Below are positions 6,487-15,441 of a DNA stretch of 64,000 nt, one piece after another (the first letter of the stretch is position 1; every line of letters begins with the position of its first letter). Where the stretch lies: assembly GCA_035633755.1 (NCBI GenBank), contig DASQEH010000054.1, forward strand, positions 20,433 through 84,432. Direction: 5' to 3'. Source of the stretch: DASQEH01 sp035633755. GTDB lineage: Bacteria; Actinomycetota; Actinomycetes; Propionibacteriales; Nocardioidaceae. The translations under genes were made by a program, and so were the position numbers. Below the pieces are notes generated by a model that was not told the origin of the DNA, did no database searches, and saw only the letters and a list, made by a program, of their open reading frames with translations.

Positions 6487-8931
6487 TCAGCCGCGAAGTA
6501 GCCCACAGATTGCGGCAATGGGTTGCGGTGCCGGCACGCCGGACCCGTCCCGGCGGCCGTGCTCCTCGGGGAGGTCGACCGGAGCGCCACTGGCTGCTGC
6601 GGCCTTCGCGGGCGCCGCACCGGCGAAGGCGACGGTGAGCTGGTCCTCGCCGCGCAGAAAGCGGTGACATCGCACGCCGCCGGTGCCCCGCCCCTTCCGG
6701 GGGTACTCGCGTAGGTCGCTCACCTTGACGGTGCCCGCCTCCGTGCCTGGCAGTGCCGCCGAAGAGCCGGCGACCGTGACCACGACGTTGTCCAAGGCGG
6801 GATCCACCGAGCCGAACGAGACCACCCGGCAGCCGGGTGACAGCCGTACGCCGACGATGCCGCCACCCGAGCGACCTTGCGGCCGGACCGCGGCTGCGGG
6901 GAACCGCAGCAGCTGCGCGTCGCTGCTCACGAACACCAGGTCGTCGTCGGGGCTGCGCAGCTCCACGGCTCCTACCACCGTGTCGTCATCAAGCCGGATC
7001 ACGTCCCACGCGTCCCGGTTGACCAAGATCTCGGGCTGCACGCGTTTCACCACTCCGCGGGCTGTCCCCAGGGCGAGTCCGAGAGAGTCCGGGTTCAGCG
7101 AAGTCAACGTGACAGCGGTCTCGCCGGGTTGCAGCGCGACGAACTCGGTCACGGGTGCGCCGCCCTGCAGGTGCGGGGCGTTGGCCGTCGGCGGCAGGGC
7201 TGGCAAGTCCAGGACGCCGAGCTTCACAAGCCTGCCTGCCGACGTCACTACTCCGACCGAGCCGCGAGCCGTCGTGTGTGCCGATGCCACGACGACGTCA
7301 TGTCGGCTGCGGGCACCCCCTCGTCCCGGCGGCTCGTCGCCGGTTGTCCTGGCCAACAGACCGGCCGAGGACAACAGCACCAGGCACGGGTCGTCGGTGA
7401 CCTCCAGTGGCACAGCCGTGAGCACAGGTTGACCTGCCGACTGCAACAGCACCGTACGCCGCGCAGTGCCGTGCTTGGACGCCACGTCGGCGAGCTCAGC
7501 AGACACAGCCTGCTGCAGCAGTGACTCGTCATCGAGGAGCGCACTGAGCTCAGTGATGGTCTCGCGTAGGGCGGCGTGCTCCTTGTCGAGCTCGAGCTTC
7601 GAGAACCGGGTGAGCCGGCGCAGCGGCATGTCGAGGATGTAGTTGGCTTGGATCTCGGTGAGGTCGAACACCGTCATCAGACGGGAGCGAGCGGCCTCGG
7701 CGTTGTCGCTGGTGCGGATGACCTCGATGACCTCGTCGATGTCGAGGATCGCGACGAGCAGGCCATCGACGAGATGCAGGCGATCCTCCGCCTGTGCGCG
7801 CCGGTAGGTGGTGCGTCGCCGCACGACGTCGTATCGGTGGTCGAGATACACCTGCAGCAGCTCCATGAGGCCCAGCGTGCGAGGCTGCCCGTCGACGAGG
7901 GCGACGGCGTTGATCCCGAATGTCTCCTCCATCGGCGTCTGCCGGTAGAGCTGCTCCAGCAGGGCCTCGGGGTGGAACCCGTTCTTGACCTCGATGACCA
8001 GCTGCAGACCCTTGCTCCGGTCGGTCAGGTCCTTGACGTCGGCGATGCCTTGCAGCTTCTTCGTCTGGACGAGGGTCTTGATTCGCTCGATGACGCGTTC
8101 CGGCCCGACGTTGTACGGCAGCTCCGTGACGACGATCCCCTTGCGCCGTGCCGTGACGCTCTCGATGCGTGCGGTCGCGCGCATGCGGAATGAGCCGCGT
8201 CCCGTGGCGTATGCCTCGGCGATCCCGTCCAGGCCGACGATCTTGCCGCCGGTCGGCAGGTCCGGACCGGGGATGAACCGCATGACGTCGTCGAGCGTCG
8301 CCTGGGGGTGGGAGATGAGGTGGCGAAGGGCTTGCACCACCTCGACCAGGTTGTGTGGCGCCAGGTTGGTGGCCATGCCCACGGCAATGCCGCTCGCGCC
8401 GTTCACGAGCAGGTTCGGGAAGGCCGCCGGAAGTACGGCTGGCTCGAGCTCACGGCTGTCGTAGTTCGCCTTGAAGTCGACCGTGTCCTCGTCGATCCCG
8501 ACCGTCATCGGCAGCGCCGCAGGGGCCATCCGGCACTCGGAGTAGCGCATCGCCGCCGGCGGGTCGTCCGGTGAGCCGAAGTTCCCGTGGCCATCGATGA
8601 GGGGCAGCCGCATCGACCACGGTTGCACCATGCGGACCAGGGCGTCGTAGATCGCGCCGTCCCCATGGGGGTGCAGCCGGCCCATCACCTCGCCGACGAC
8701 CCGAGCGCTCTTGACATGACCGCGGTCGGGACGGAGCCCCATGTCGTTCATGGTGTAGAGGATGCGGCGCTGCACGGGCTTCAACCCGTCGCGCGCGTCG
8801 GGCAGGGCCCGCGAGTAGATGACCGAGTAGGCGTACTCCAAGTAGCTCGAGCGCATCTCGTCGCGGACGTCGATATCGACGATGTGCTCGTCGAAGTCGT
8901 CGGGCGGAGGCGAGGTCGTTCGTCGGGCCAT
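6487..8931 (-). CDS. parC: Type IIA DNA topoisomerase subunit A (topoisomerase IV, ParC-type)
   Basis: This 814-residue DNA breakage-reunion subunit is the partner of ParE at 1182-3260. The winged-helix domain contains HPHGDGAIYDALVRMVQ and the catalytic tyrosine in AAMRYSECR (Y130). The coiled-coil tower follows (DILDIDEVIEVIRTSDNAEAARSRLM), with ILDMPLRRLTRFSKLELDKE at its end. The C-terminal third holds repeated blade-like segments (GLLARTTGD, GRLVKLGVLDLP, GVVKRVQPEILV) but no clear GyrA-box, which fits ParC better than GyrA. The residue equivalent to E. coli GyrA Ser83 is Gly92, while Asp87 is kept as D96. The only sensible start is the ATG at 8931, with a poor ribosome-binding site. Promoter and operon links to the downstream lprG (37 bp gap) are possible. 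Confidence 0.9.
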   Translation of the reverse strand: MARRTTSPPPDDFDEHIVDIDVRDEMRSSYLEYAYSVIYSRALPDARDGLKPVQRRILYTMNDMGLRPDRGHVKSARVVGEVMGRLHPHGDGAIYDALVRMVQPWSMRLPLIDGHGNFGSPDDPPAAMRYSECRMAPAALPMTVGIDEDTVDFKANYDSRELEPAVLPAAFPNLLVNGASGIAVGMATNLAPHNLVEVVQALRHLISHPQATLDDVMRFIPGPDLPTGGKIVGLDGIAEAYATGRGSFRMRATARIESVTARRKGIVVTELPYNVGPERVIERIKTLVQTKKLQGIADVKDLTDRSKGLQLVIEVKNGFHPEALLEQLYRQTPMEETFGINAVALVDGQPRTLGLMELLQVYLDHRYDVVRRRTTYRRAQAEDRLHLVDGLLVAILDIDEVIEVIRTSDNAEAARSRLMTVFDLTEIQANYILDMPLRRLTRFSKLELDKEHAALRETITELSALLDDESLLQQAVSAELADVASKHGTARRTVLLQSAGQPVLTAVPLEVTDDPCLVLLSSAGLLARTTGDEPPGRGGARSRHDVVVASAHTTARGSVGVVTSAGRLVKLGVLDLPALPPTANAPHLQGGAPVTEFVALQPGETAVTLTSLNPDSLGLALGTARGVVKRVQPEILVNRDAWDVIRLDDDTVVGAVELRSPDDDLVFVSSDAQLLRFPAAAVRPQGRSGGGIVGVRLSPGCRVVSFGSVDPALDNVVVTVAGSSAALPGTEAGTVKVSDLREYPRKGRGTGGVRCHRFLRGEDQLTVAFAGAAPAKAAAASGAPVDLPEEHGRRDGSGVPAPQPIAAICGLLRG

Positions 8932-9013
8932 GGTGCATTGTGACGCGGACAGCCGACGGCTGGGCCAGCGACCCGCTGGGCGGCGTGACCTGACCGGCCG
9001 GTTGGCGCCGGGC

Positions 9014-10729
9014 TCAGCCTCGCGAACCGGGGAGGTTGTCCTCGCCGTAGGCGTGCTCCCGCGCGTCGCCCTCGGCAACGGCCGCGGCCTCCTGGTCGCG
9101 TAGCTCGACGCGGCGGATCTTGCCGGAGATCGTCTTCGGAAGATCAGCGAACTCGATCCGGCGGATGCGCTTGTACGGGGCCAGGCGCTCGCGGGAGTAC
9201 GTCATGATGTCCAGCGCCAGCTCCGGACTGGGGGAGTGGCCCGGGCGGAGCGCAACGAAGGCCTTCGGCACCGCCAGTCGCACCTCGTGCGGCGACGGGA
9301 CGACCGCCGCCTCAGCCACAGCCGGGTGCTCGACGAGCACGCTCTCCAGCTCGAAGGGGCTGATGCGGTAGTCACTGGCCTTGAACACGTCGTCGTCGCG
9401 CCCGAGGTAGGTGATGTAGCCGTCCTCGTCGCGGGTGGCGAGGTCGCCGCTGTGGTAGTAGCCGTGTGCCGTGGCGCCCTCGTTCAACGCGTCGTCGCCG
9501 AGGTAGCCGGTCATCAGGCCCGCGGGACGGCGGGCGAGCTCCAGGCACAGCTCGCCGTCGTCGCCGGCCTCACCGGTCGCCGGGTCGACGAGCGCGACGA
9601 CGTACCCGGGCAACGGCCGGCCCATGGACCCGGGTCTGACGGGCTGGCCGGGGGAGTTGCCGACCTGGGCGGTGGTCTCCGTCTGGCCGTACCCGTCGCG
9701 GACCGTGACGCCCCAGGCGGCGCTGATCCTCGAGACGACCTCGGGGTTCAGCGGCTCACCCGCCGCCAGGCACTCGCGCAGGAGGAGCCGCTGCGTGGCC
9801 AGTGACGCCTGCATGATCATGCGCCAGACCGTCGGCGGCGCACAGAACGTGGTGACCCCCACCCGCTCCATCATGTCCAGCAGGGCATCGACATCCAGAC
9901 GCGAGTAGTCGTAGACGACCGCCGTCACGCCCGCGTTCCAGGGGGCGAAGAAGCTGGACCAAGCGTGCTTGGCCCAGCCCGGCGAGGAGATGTTCAGGTG
10001 GAGGTCGCCGGGGTGGAACCCGATCCAGTACATGGTGGAGAGATGGCCGACCGGGTACGACGTGGCGGTGTGCTGGACGAGCTTCGGCTCCGCGGTCGTA
10101 CCTGAGGTGAAGTACAGCAGCATCGGGTCGTCGGCCCGAGTCCCTCCGCCAACCAGGAGCGGGCGGTCCTCGGCGATCGCCTCGTCGTAGGACAGCCATC
10201 CGCTGGTCCCCCCGACGCTGATGCGTACCAGCGAGGAGGTCTCCACCCCCAGCCGGGCGGCGTCGGGTGCACCCGCGATGATCGCCCGAGCATCTCCCCG
10301 CTTCAACCGAGCCCCCACGTCGGCCGGGAGCAGCTGTGTGGTCGCCGGGATGATCACCGCTCCGATTCGGATGCAGGCGAGCATCGAGACCCACAGTGGA
10401 ACGGTGTTGCCGAGCATCACCATGACGCGATCACCGTGGGCCACGCCGTTGGCCCGCAGGAACGCGGCGAGTCGTTGCGACAGCGTGGACAGCTGGGCGT
10501 AGCTGAGCTGGGTGTCCGACCCGTTCTCGTCGACGATCCACAGGGCCACCACGTCGGGCTGCTCGACCGCGAGCACGTCGAACCAGTCGGTCGCGTAGTT
10601 GAACTCGTCGAGCTCTGGCCACCGGAAATCCCGATATGCCGTGTCGTAGTCCTCGCGGTGGGCAAGCAGGAAGTCACGCGCGTGCCGGAAAGCCGTCGTG
10701 GCGGCGCTCGGCGAGCTGCTGTCGGGCAT
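9014..10729 (-). CDS. AMP-forming acyl-CoA synthetase (acetyl/medium-chain type)
   Basis: This 571-residue adenylate-forming ligase activates a carboxylic acid with ATP and CoA. The P-loop-like motif YFTSGTTAEPKLVQHT lies at residues about 195-210. DGYGQTETT is the A5-type motif, SGDLATRDEDGYITYLGR is the A7/A8 region, and PKTISGKIRR near the C-terminus contains the catalytic lysine K537. The overall pattern (WAKHAWSSFFAPWNAG, CAPPTVWRMIMQ) is that of the AcsM/AcsA-like branch, so the substrate is probably acetate, propionate or a medium-chain acid. The ATG is preceded by GGGAGG nine bases upstream. The gene is divergent from a GNAT/acyl-CoA-ligase fusion, a neighbour pair that suggests control by lysine acylation of K537. 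Confidence 0.88.
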   Translation of the reverse strand: MPDSSSPSAATTAFRHARDFLLAHREDYDTAYRDFRWPELDEFNYATDWFDVLAVEQPDVVALWIVDENGSDTQLSYAQLSTLSQRLAAFLRANGVAHGDRVMVMLGNTVPLWVSMLACIRIGAVIIPATTQLLPADVGARLKRGDARAIIAGAPDAARLGVETSSLVRISVGGTSGWLSYDEAIAEDRPLLVGGGTRADDPMLLYFTSGTTAEPKLVQHTATSYPVGHLSTMYWIGFHPGDLHLNISSPGWAKHAWSSFFAPWNAGVTAVVYDYSRLDVDALLDMMERVGVTTFCAPPTVWRMIMQASLATQRLLLRECLAAGEPLNPEVVSRISAAWGVTVRDGYGQTETTAQVGNSPGQPVRPGSMGRPLPGYVVALVDPATGEAGDDGELCLELARRPAGLMTGYLGDDALNEGATAHGYYHSGDLATRDEDGYITYLGRDDDVFKASDYRISPFELESVLVEHPAVAEAAVVPSPHEVRLAVPKAFVALRPGHSPSPELALDIMTYSRERLAPYKRIRRIEFADLPKTISGKIRRVELRDQEAAAVAEGDAREHAYGEDNLPGSRG

Positions 10730-10804
10730 CGGGACGTACCTCCCGCATTGAGTGGCCTGGATGGCGTCTGAGTCTGGGCCACGATCCGACGCCGCGTAAA
10801 GCGG

Positions 10805-10816
10805 TAGATTCTCGTC
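10805..10816 (+). promoter_or_regulatory. -10 element for a leaderless GNAT/acyl-CoA ligase mRNA
   Basis: TAGATT at 10805-10810 is followed by six bases and then the GTG start. No ribosome-binding site is present, so a leaderless transcript is expected. The -35 region is not obvious. Confidence 0.45.
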
Positions 10817-13519
10817 GTGGCCGACCCGCAGGAGCGCATGAGCTATCCCGCGCACTGGGAGGCGGACGTGCTGCTGCTCGACGGTGGGGCTGCCCGGCTG
10901 CGTCCGATTCGCCCCGACGACGCCGACAAGCTGGTCGAGTTCTACGCCCGGGTATCCCCGGAGTCGAAGTACATGCGGTTCTTCGCGCCCTATCCGCAGC
11001 TGTCCGATCGCGACGTCGATCGCTTCACCCATGTGGACAACGACGACCGGGTTGCGTTCGTGCTGACGATCCGCGGGGACATCGTCGCCGTCAGCCGCTA
11101 TGACAAGCTCGAGAACGGCGAGGCGGAGGTCGCGTTCCTCGTCGAGGACGCACATCAAGGGCGCGGCGTCGCCCAAGTACTGCTCGAGCACCTGGCGGAG
11201 GCGGGGCGCGAGCGCGGAGTCACTCGCTTCCTCGCCGAGGTTCTCCCGGACAACGCCCGGATGATCCAGGTCTTCAAGGACGCCGGCTACCGCGTGGCGG
11301 GTGGCTACAGGGATGGCGTCTTGATGCTCGACTTCCCCATCGAGGCGACCGACACGGCCGTGGGGGTGATGCGTTCTCGCGAGCACCGAGCCGAGGCGCG
11401 GTCCATGGAGCGCTTCTTCAAGGCGCGAAGCGTCGCGGTGATCGGCGCCAGCCGTCGGTCCGACACCGTGGGTGCGACCCTCGTGCGCAACCTTGTCCTG
11501 GGTGGCTTCTCGGGAAGGGTGTACGTGGTCAACCCGGCCGCCGATGCGGTCGCCGGGATGCCGGCGTACGCGACCGTGCAGCAGATCCCCGACGCGGTGG
11601 ACCTCGCGATCGTCGCCGTTCCCGCTGATGCGGTCCAGGAGGTCGTGCTCGACTGCGCCGGGAAAGGCGTTCACGGGCTGGTCGTCGTCTCGAGCGGTTT
11701 CGCCGAGACGGGCGACGACGGCCGTCGACGTCAGCGACGCCTGGTCGGCTTGGCGCGGTCCTACGGCCTGCGGCTGGTCGGCCCCAACTGTCTGGGATTC
11801 ATCAACACTGCCCCCGACGTGTCGCTGAACGCGTCCCTGGCGCCGACGATGCCGCCACGTGGTCGGGTCGGGTTCTTCAGCCAGTCAGGCGCACTCGGTG
11901 TGGCGATACTCGAGGCGGTGGCACGGCGAGGCATCGGCTTGTCGACGTTCGTCTCGGCGGGCAACCGGGCCGACGTGTCGGGCAACGACCTGCTGCAGTT
12001 CTGGGAGGAGGACGAGGCCACCGAGGTCGTCCTGCTGTACCTGGAGTCGATCGGCAATCCACGCAAGTTCTCTCGCATCGCCCGTCGGGTGGGGCGCACG
12101 AAGCCCGTTGTCGCGGTCAAGTCCGGCCGGACCACGCAAGGCGTTCCGTTGGGCCACACGGTCAAGGCCACGCGCGCTCCCCAAGCAGCTGTGGACGCCA
12201 TGTTCCGCCAGGCGGGCGTGATCCAGGTGGAGACGCTCGACGAGATGTTCGACGTGGCGCAGCTGCTCGCCCATCAGCCGCTCCCCATGGGCCCTCGGGT
12301 CGCGGTGGTGGGGAACTCCGACGCCTTGGGTCTGCTCGCCGCCGACTCGGCGCTCGCGGCGGGCTTGTTGGTGACGATGTCGGTGTCCCTTGGTACCGAC
12401 GCGTCGGCGGGCGAATTCGAGGCGGCGCTCGACAAGGCGATCGACAGTGACGAGGTCGACGCCGTGATCACGGTGTTCATCCCGCCTCTGAACACCTCTG
12501 GCGACGAGGTGGCGAGCGTGCTGGCCACCGTGGGGGATCAGTCGGACAAGCCGATCGTGTCCACGTTCCTGGCCAGCGTCGGCCTTCCGGAACTGCTCCG
12601 CGTACCGGACCTGGCGACCTCCGCCGGCCGCGGGTCCGTGCCCTCGTATCCGGCGCCTGAGTCAGCGGTACGTGCCCTGGCGCGGGTGTGTCACTACGCG
12701 CGGTGGGCGAGCCGCCCGCCGGGCACGATGTCGGAGTACGACGACATCGACGCCGTGAGGGCTCGCAGGCTTGTCAACCGGCTGCTGGTCAACGCCGAAG
12801 GCACGGTCGACCTGACCGACGAGCAGCTCACCGAGCTGCTCGGGTACTACGGCATCTCGCTTGTGCCGGCGCGGCGCGTTGCCAGCCTGGCCGAGGCGGT
12901 TACCGCGGGTGCGGAGCTCGGGTGGGGAGTCGCTTTGAAGGCGACCGCTGAGCACCTGCGCCAGCGACCTGACCTGTCACACGTCCGTCCCAACATCCGC
13001 GACGACAGGGAGATGACGGCTGCTTGGCGAGGCCTGATGGCGTCGATCGGGGACCCTGCACGCGCGGAGCTCGTGGTGCAGCCGATGGCTCCCGGTGGGG
13101 TGTCGGTCTCGCTCAAGAGCCTCGAGGACACCTTGTTCGGTCCGATCGTGTCCTTCGGGATGGCGGGGACGGCTTCGGAGCTGCTGGGCGACGTCGCCTA
13201 CCGTATTCCTCCGCTCACCGACTCTGACGCGGCCGATCTCGTGCGAGATGTCCGAGCCTCTCCCCTCTTCTTCGGCTATCGAGGTTCCGAAGCGGTTGAC
13301 GTGGCAGCGATCGAAGAGCTCATTCAACGCCTAGCGCGGTTGAAGGACGACCTGCCGGACGTTCGGGCGCTCGACCTCGGGCTGGTGCTGGCGAGTGCCC
13401 ACGGTGCGCGCGTCCTTCGAGCCAGCGGGTGCCTCGCCGCTGTGAAGGCCGGACGCAGTGAGGTGCTGACTCGTCGGCTCACCGGGCCCTCCAGCATGGA
13501 GGACACCCTCATCACCTGA
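10817..13519 (+). CDS. GNAT acetyltransferase fused to NDP-forming acyl-CoA synthetase (Pat-like)
   Basis: This 900-residue fusion has a GNAT domain at residues about 20-180, with the acetyl-CoA motif VEDAHQGRGVAQVLLEHL. An NDP-forming acyl-CoA synthetase region follows. Its CoA-binding Rossmann domain begins near residue 200 (VAVIGASRRSDTVGATLVRNL), then come two ligase-type domains (VGPNCLGFIN, VGFFSQSGALG) and a C-terminal ATP-grasp domain (ELLGYYGISLVPARRV...VALKA) near residues 670-900. The GHT motif keeps a histidine (H447) at the usual phospho-histidine position, so the ligase half may still be active. Such fusions acetylate the catalytic lysine of acyl-CoA synthetases in other bacteria. 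GTG at 10817 fits a TAGATT -10 six bases upstream; an internal ATG at 10838 is an alternative. Confidence 0.88.
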   Translation: MADPQERMSYPAHWEADVLLLDGGAARLRPIRPDDADKLVEFYARVSPESKYMRFFAPYPQLSDRDVDRFTHVDNDDRVAFVLTIRGDIVAVSRYDKLENGEAEVAFLVEDAHQGRGVAQVLLEHLAEAGRERGVTRFLAEVLPDNARMIQVFKDAGYRVAGGYRDGVLMLDFPIEATDTAVGVMRSREHRAEARSMERFFKARSVAVIGASRRSDTVGATLVRNLVLGGFSGRVYVVNPAADAVAGMPAYATVQQIPDAVDLAIVAVPADAVQEVVLDCAGKGVHGLVVVSSGFAETGDDGRRRQRRLVGLARSYGLRLVGPNCLGFINTAPDVSLNASLAPTMPPRGRVGFFSQSGALGVAILEAVARRGIGLSTFVSAGNRADVSGNDLLQFWEEDEATEVVLLYLESIGNPRKFSRIARRVGRTKPVVAVKSGRTTQGVPLGHTVKATRAPQAAVDAMFRQAGVIQVETLDEMFDVAQLLAHQPLPMGPRVAVVGNSDALGLLAADSALAAGLLVTMSVSLGTDASAGEFEAALDKAIDSDEVDAVITVFIPPLNTSGDEVASVLATVGDQSDKPIVSTFLASVGLPELLRVPDLATSAGRGSVPSYPAPESAVRALARVCHYARWASRPPGTMSEYDDIDAVRARRLVNRLLVNAEGTVDLTDEQLTELLGYYGISLVPARRVASLAEAVTAGAELGWGVALKATAEHLRQRPDLSHVRPNIRDDREMTAAWRGLMASIGDPARAELVVQPMAPGGVSVSLKSLEDTLFGPIVSFGMAGTASELLGDVAYRIPPLTDSDAADLVRDVRASPLFFGYRGSEAVDVAAIEELIQRLARLKDDLPDVRALDLGLVLASAHGARVLRASGCLAAVKAGRSEVLTRRLTGPSSMEDTLIT

Positions 13520-13635
13520 GGCCGTGGAGCGATCGGTGCTGTCGCGTCGTCTCACTCGGGCGAAGGTCGCCTCCAAGCGCTCGACGGATGGATCAGATGA
13601 ATTGCCGCGCGCACCCGACGTGCAAGGATGGCGGG

Positions 13636-14232
13636 ATGCGCGAGGCGAGCTTGACCAACCAGTCCACGCAGATGCGCGCCGCCATCGACCGGGTCGGGTA
13701 CTACCCCGCTGTCGTCGCTGACGCGGTCGAAGCAGCCGTGGCCGGTGAGACGGTGTTGAGCTTCGTCATCCACCATGAGCCGACATTCGACCAGGACGAG
13801 GTCCGTCGCCATGTGACCGTGCTGGCGCTGACGCCCTCTCGGCTGATCGTCGCCCACACCGACGAGCACCCGCCGGACGACTTGCTGCCGGAACCGTACG
13901 CCTCCACCTCGACCGAGGCGGTACCTATCTCGAGCCTGGGCAGCGTCGCGGTCACCCGGATGGTGGCGAACCCGGCGAAGGAGTCACGTCGTCGTACCAC
14001 GCCTCCGGTCAGTGAAGCGGTCCTGACGGTGGGCTGGGGAGCCGTGCGGCGGGTCGACCTGGAACCGGCCACGTGTGGTGACCCCGACTGCGTGGCCGAC
14101 CACGGCTACAGCGGCATGCTGTCGGCCGAGGACTTCGCGCTCCGGATCAGCTCCAGTGCCGATGGCCCGGAGGCGGTGGACGCCCTTCTCGACTTCGCGC
14201 AGGCGTTGAGTGCCGCCACGACCTCGTCTTGA
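13636..14232 (+). CDS. DUF5998 family protein
   Basis: This 198-residue soluble protein begins MREASLTNQSTQMRAAI. It has conserved blocks FVIHHEPTFDQDEVRRHVTVLALTPSRLIVAHTDEH and VPISSLGSVAVTRMVANP, with CGDPDCVADHGYSGMLSAEDFALRIS near the end. The pattern is that of DUF5998 proteins, which are widespread in actinobacteria and have no known function. The beta-rich middle section resembles a PH-like or lipid-associated domain, but that is only an impression. It is translationally coupled to the downstream phosphodiesterase, since that gene starts inside its stop codon (TTGA). The upstream AAGGAT lies six bases before the ATG, leaving open either a ribosome-binding or a -10 role. Confidence 0.75.
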   Translation: MREASLTNQSTQMRAAIDRVGYYPAVVADAVEAAVAGETVLSFVIHHEPTFDQDEVRRHVTVLALTPSRLIVAHTDEHPPDDLLPEPYASTSTEAVPISSLGSVAVTRMVANPAKESRRRTTPPVSEAVLTVGWGAVRRVDLEPATCGDPDCVADHGYSGMLSAEDFALRISSSADGPEAVDALLDFAQALSAATTSS

Positions 14233-15359
14233 CCACCTCGTCAGTGGAGGCAGTGGCTCCCCGGTACTTCGGGGGTGCCCTCAGTGATGTGTTGTCCTCA
14301 GCCCTCGCTGCGGCAGGGGCGTCCGAATGGGTCAACTCGTTCGCCATCCCTCCAGCAAGCTCCTACGTCGTCTTCCTCGTCGACGGCCTCGGCTGGAACC
14401 AGCTCCTCGCCCATCCCGAGGAAGCCCCCTACCTGACCACGCTCGCCGTGGGGTGCGAGCCCATCACCTGCGGAGTTCCGTCCACGACGGCGACCAGCTT
14501 GACCAGCCTCGGTACGGGCCTTCCGCCGGGCGCTCACGGAATGGTCGGATTCACCAGTCGCATCCCAGGCACGAATCGCCTGCTGGATGCGCTGCGCTGG
14601 GACTGCGACGTCGATCCGCGTGAGTGGCAGCGGCATGACACCGTCTTCGCCCGAGCAGCGGCTCAAGGCATCTCAGCGACCATCGTCAGCAAGCGGATGT
14701 TCGAAGGGTCCGGGCTCACGCTGGCAAGCCAGCGAGGTGGCCGATTCGTCGGCGCTGATTCTGTCGGTGAACGCATCTCTGCAGTCGTGCAGGCGTGCGG
14801 GGAGCGGGGCTCGCTGACCTATGTCTACGAGGGAGAGCTGGACTCCACCGGCCACCGCAGCGGATCGCGCTCCTGGGCCTGGGACCATCAGCTCGCCATG
14901 GTGGACTCGTTCGCACTGCGCCTAAGGGAAGCCCTCCCCGAGCATGTCGGCCTTGCCATCACGGCAGACCACGGCATGGTCGACATCTCCCCGGAGGGAA
15001 GGCTCGACATCGATGAGCATCCCGAACTGCTGGACGGCGTGTCGCTCTTCGGCGGGGAGGCGCGATTCCGTCACCTCTACTGTGACGCGGGCGCGGTCCC
15101 TGACGTGGTGGCCGGCTGGCGGTCACAGATGGGCGCGAACGCGTGGGTGGTGTCGCGCGATGAGGCCGTTGACGAAGGCTGGTTCGGCGGTGTCGACCTG
15201 CAGGTACGTCCGCGCCTCGGCGACGTGATGGTGGCCAGTCGCGGCGACGTCGCCGTCGTCTCGACCAGCCGGTTCCCCCACGAGGCGCGGCTCATCGGTC
15301 TGCACGGCTCTTTGAGCTCGGACGAGATGCTGGTGCCGCTGCTGGTCGATCCGACCTGA
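14229..15359 (+). CDS. Alkaline phosphatase-superfamily nucleotide pyrophosphatase/phosphodiesterase
   Basis: This 376-residue enzyme of the alkaline phosphatase superfamily is closest to the type I phosphodiesterase/NPP branch. Two-metal site residues are visible in VVFLVDGLGWNQL (Asp) near residue 45, in GVPSTTATSLTSLGTGLPPGAHGMVGF with the Thr nucleophile, in ELDSTGHRSG, and in AITADHGMVDI (Asp-His). There is no signal peptide, so it probably acts in the cytoplasm on nucleotides or phosphodiesters. The TTG at 14229 overlaps the upstream stop, and GTG at 14244 is an in-frame alternative. Both fit coupled translation with DUF5998. Confidence 0.82.
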   Translation: MTTSSVEAVAPRYFGGALSDVLSSALAAAGASEWVNSFAIPPASSYVVFLVDGLGWNQLLAHPEEAPYLTTLAVGCEPITCGVPSTTATSLTSLGTGLPPGAHGMVGFTSRIPGTNRLLDALRWDCDVDPREWQRHDTVFARAAAQGISATIVSKRMFEGSGLTLASQRGGRFVGADSVGERISAVVQACGERGSLTYVYEGELDSTGHRSGSRSWAWDHQLAMVDSFALRLREALPEHVGLAITADHGMVDISPEGRLDIDEHPELLDGVSLFGGEARFRHLYCDAGAVPDVVAGWRSQMGANAWVVSRDEAVDEGWFGGVDLQVRPRLGDVMVASRGDVAVVSTSRFPHEARLIGLHGSLSSDEMLVPLLVDPT

Positions 15360-15441
15360 GGCTCGGCTCGAGCGACGAGTCAGCCCGCAGCGGTCGTGGC
15401 TGTGGCCGTGGCTGCGCGACGATTCGGGGAGGCTGCGGTGG

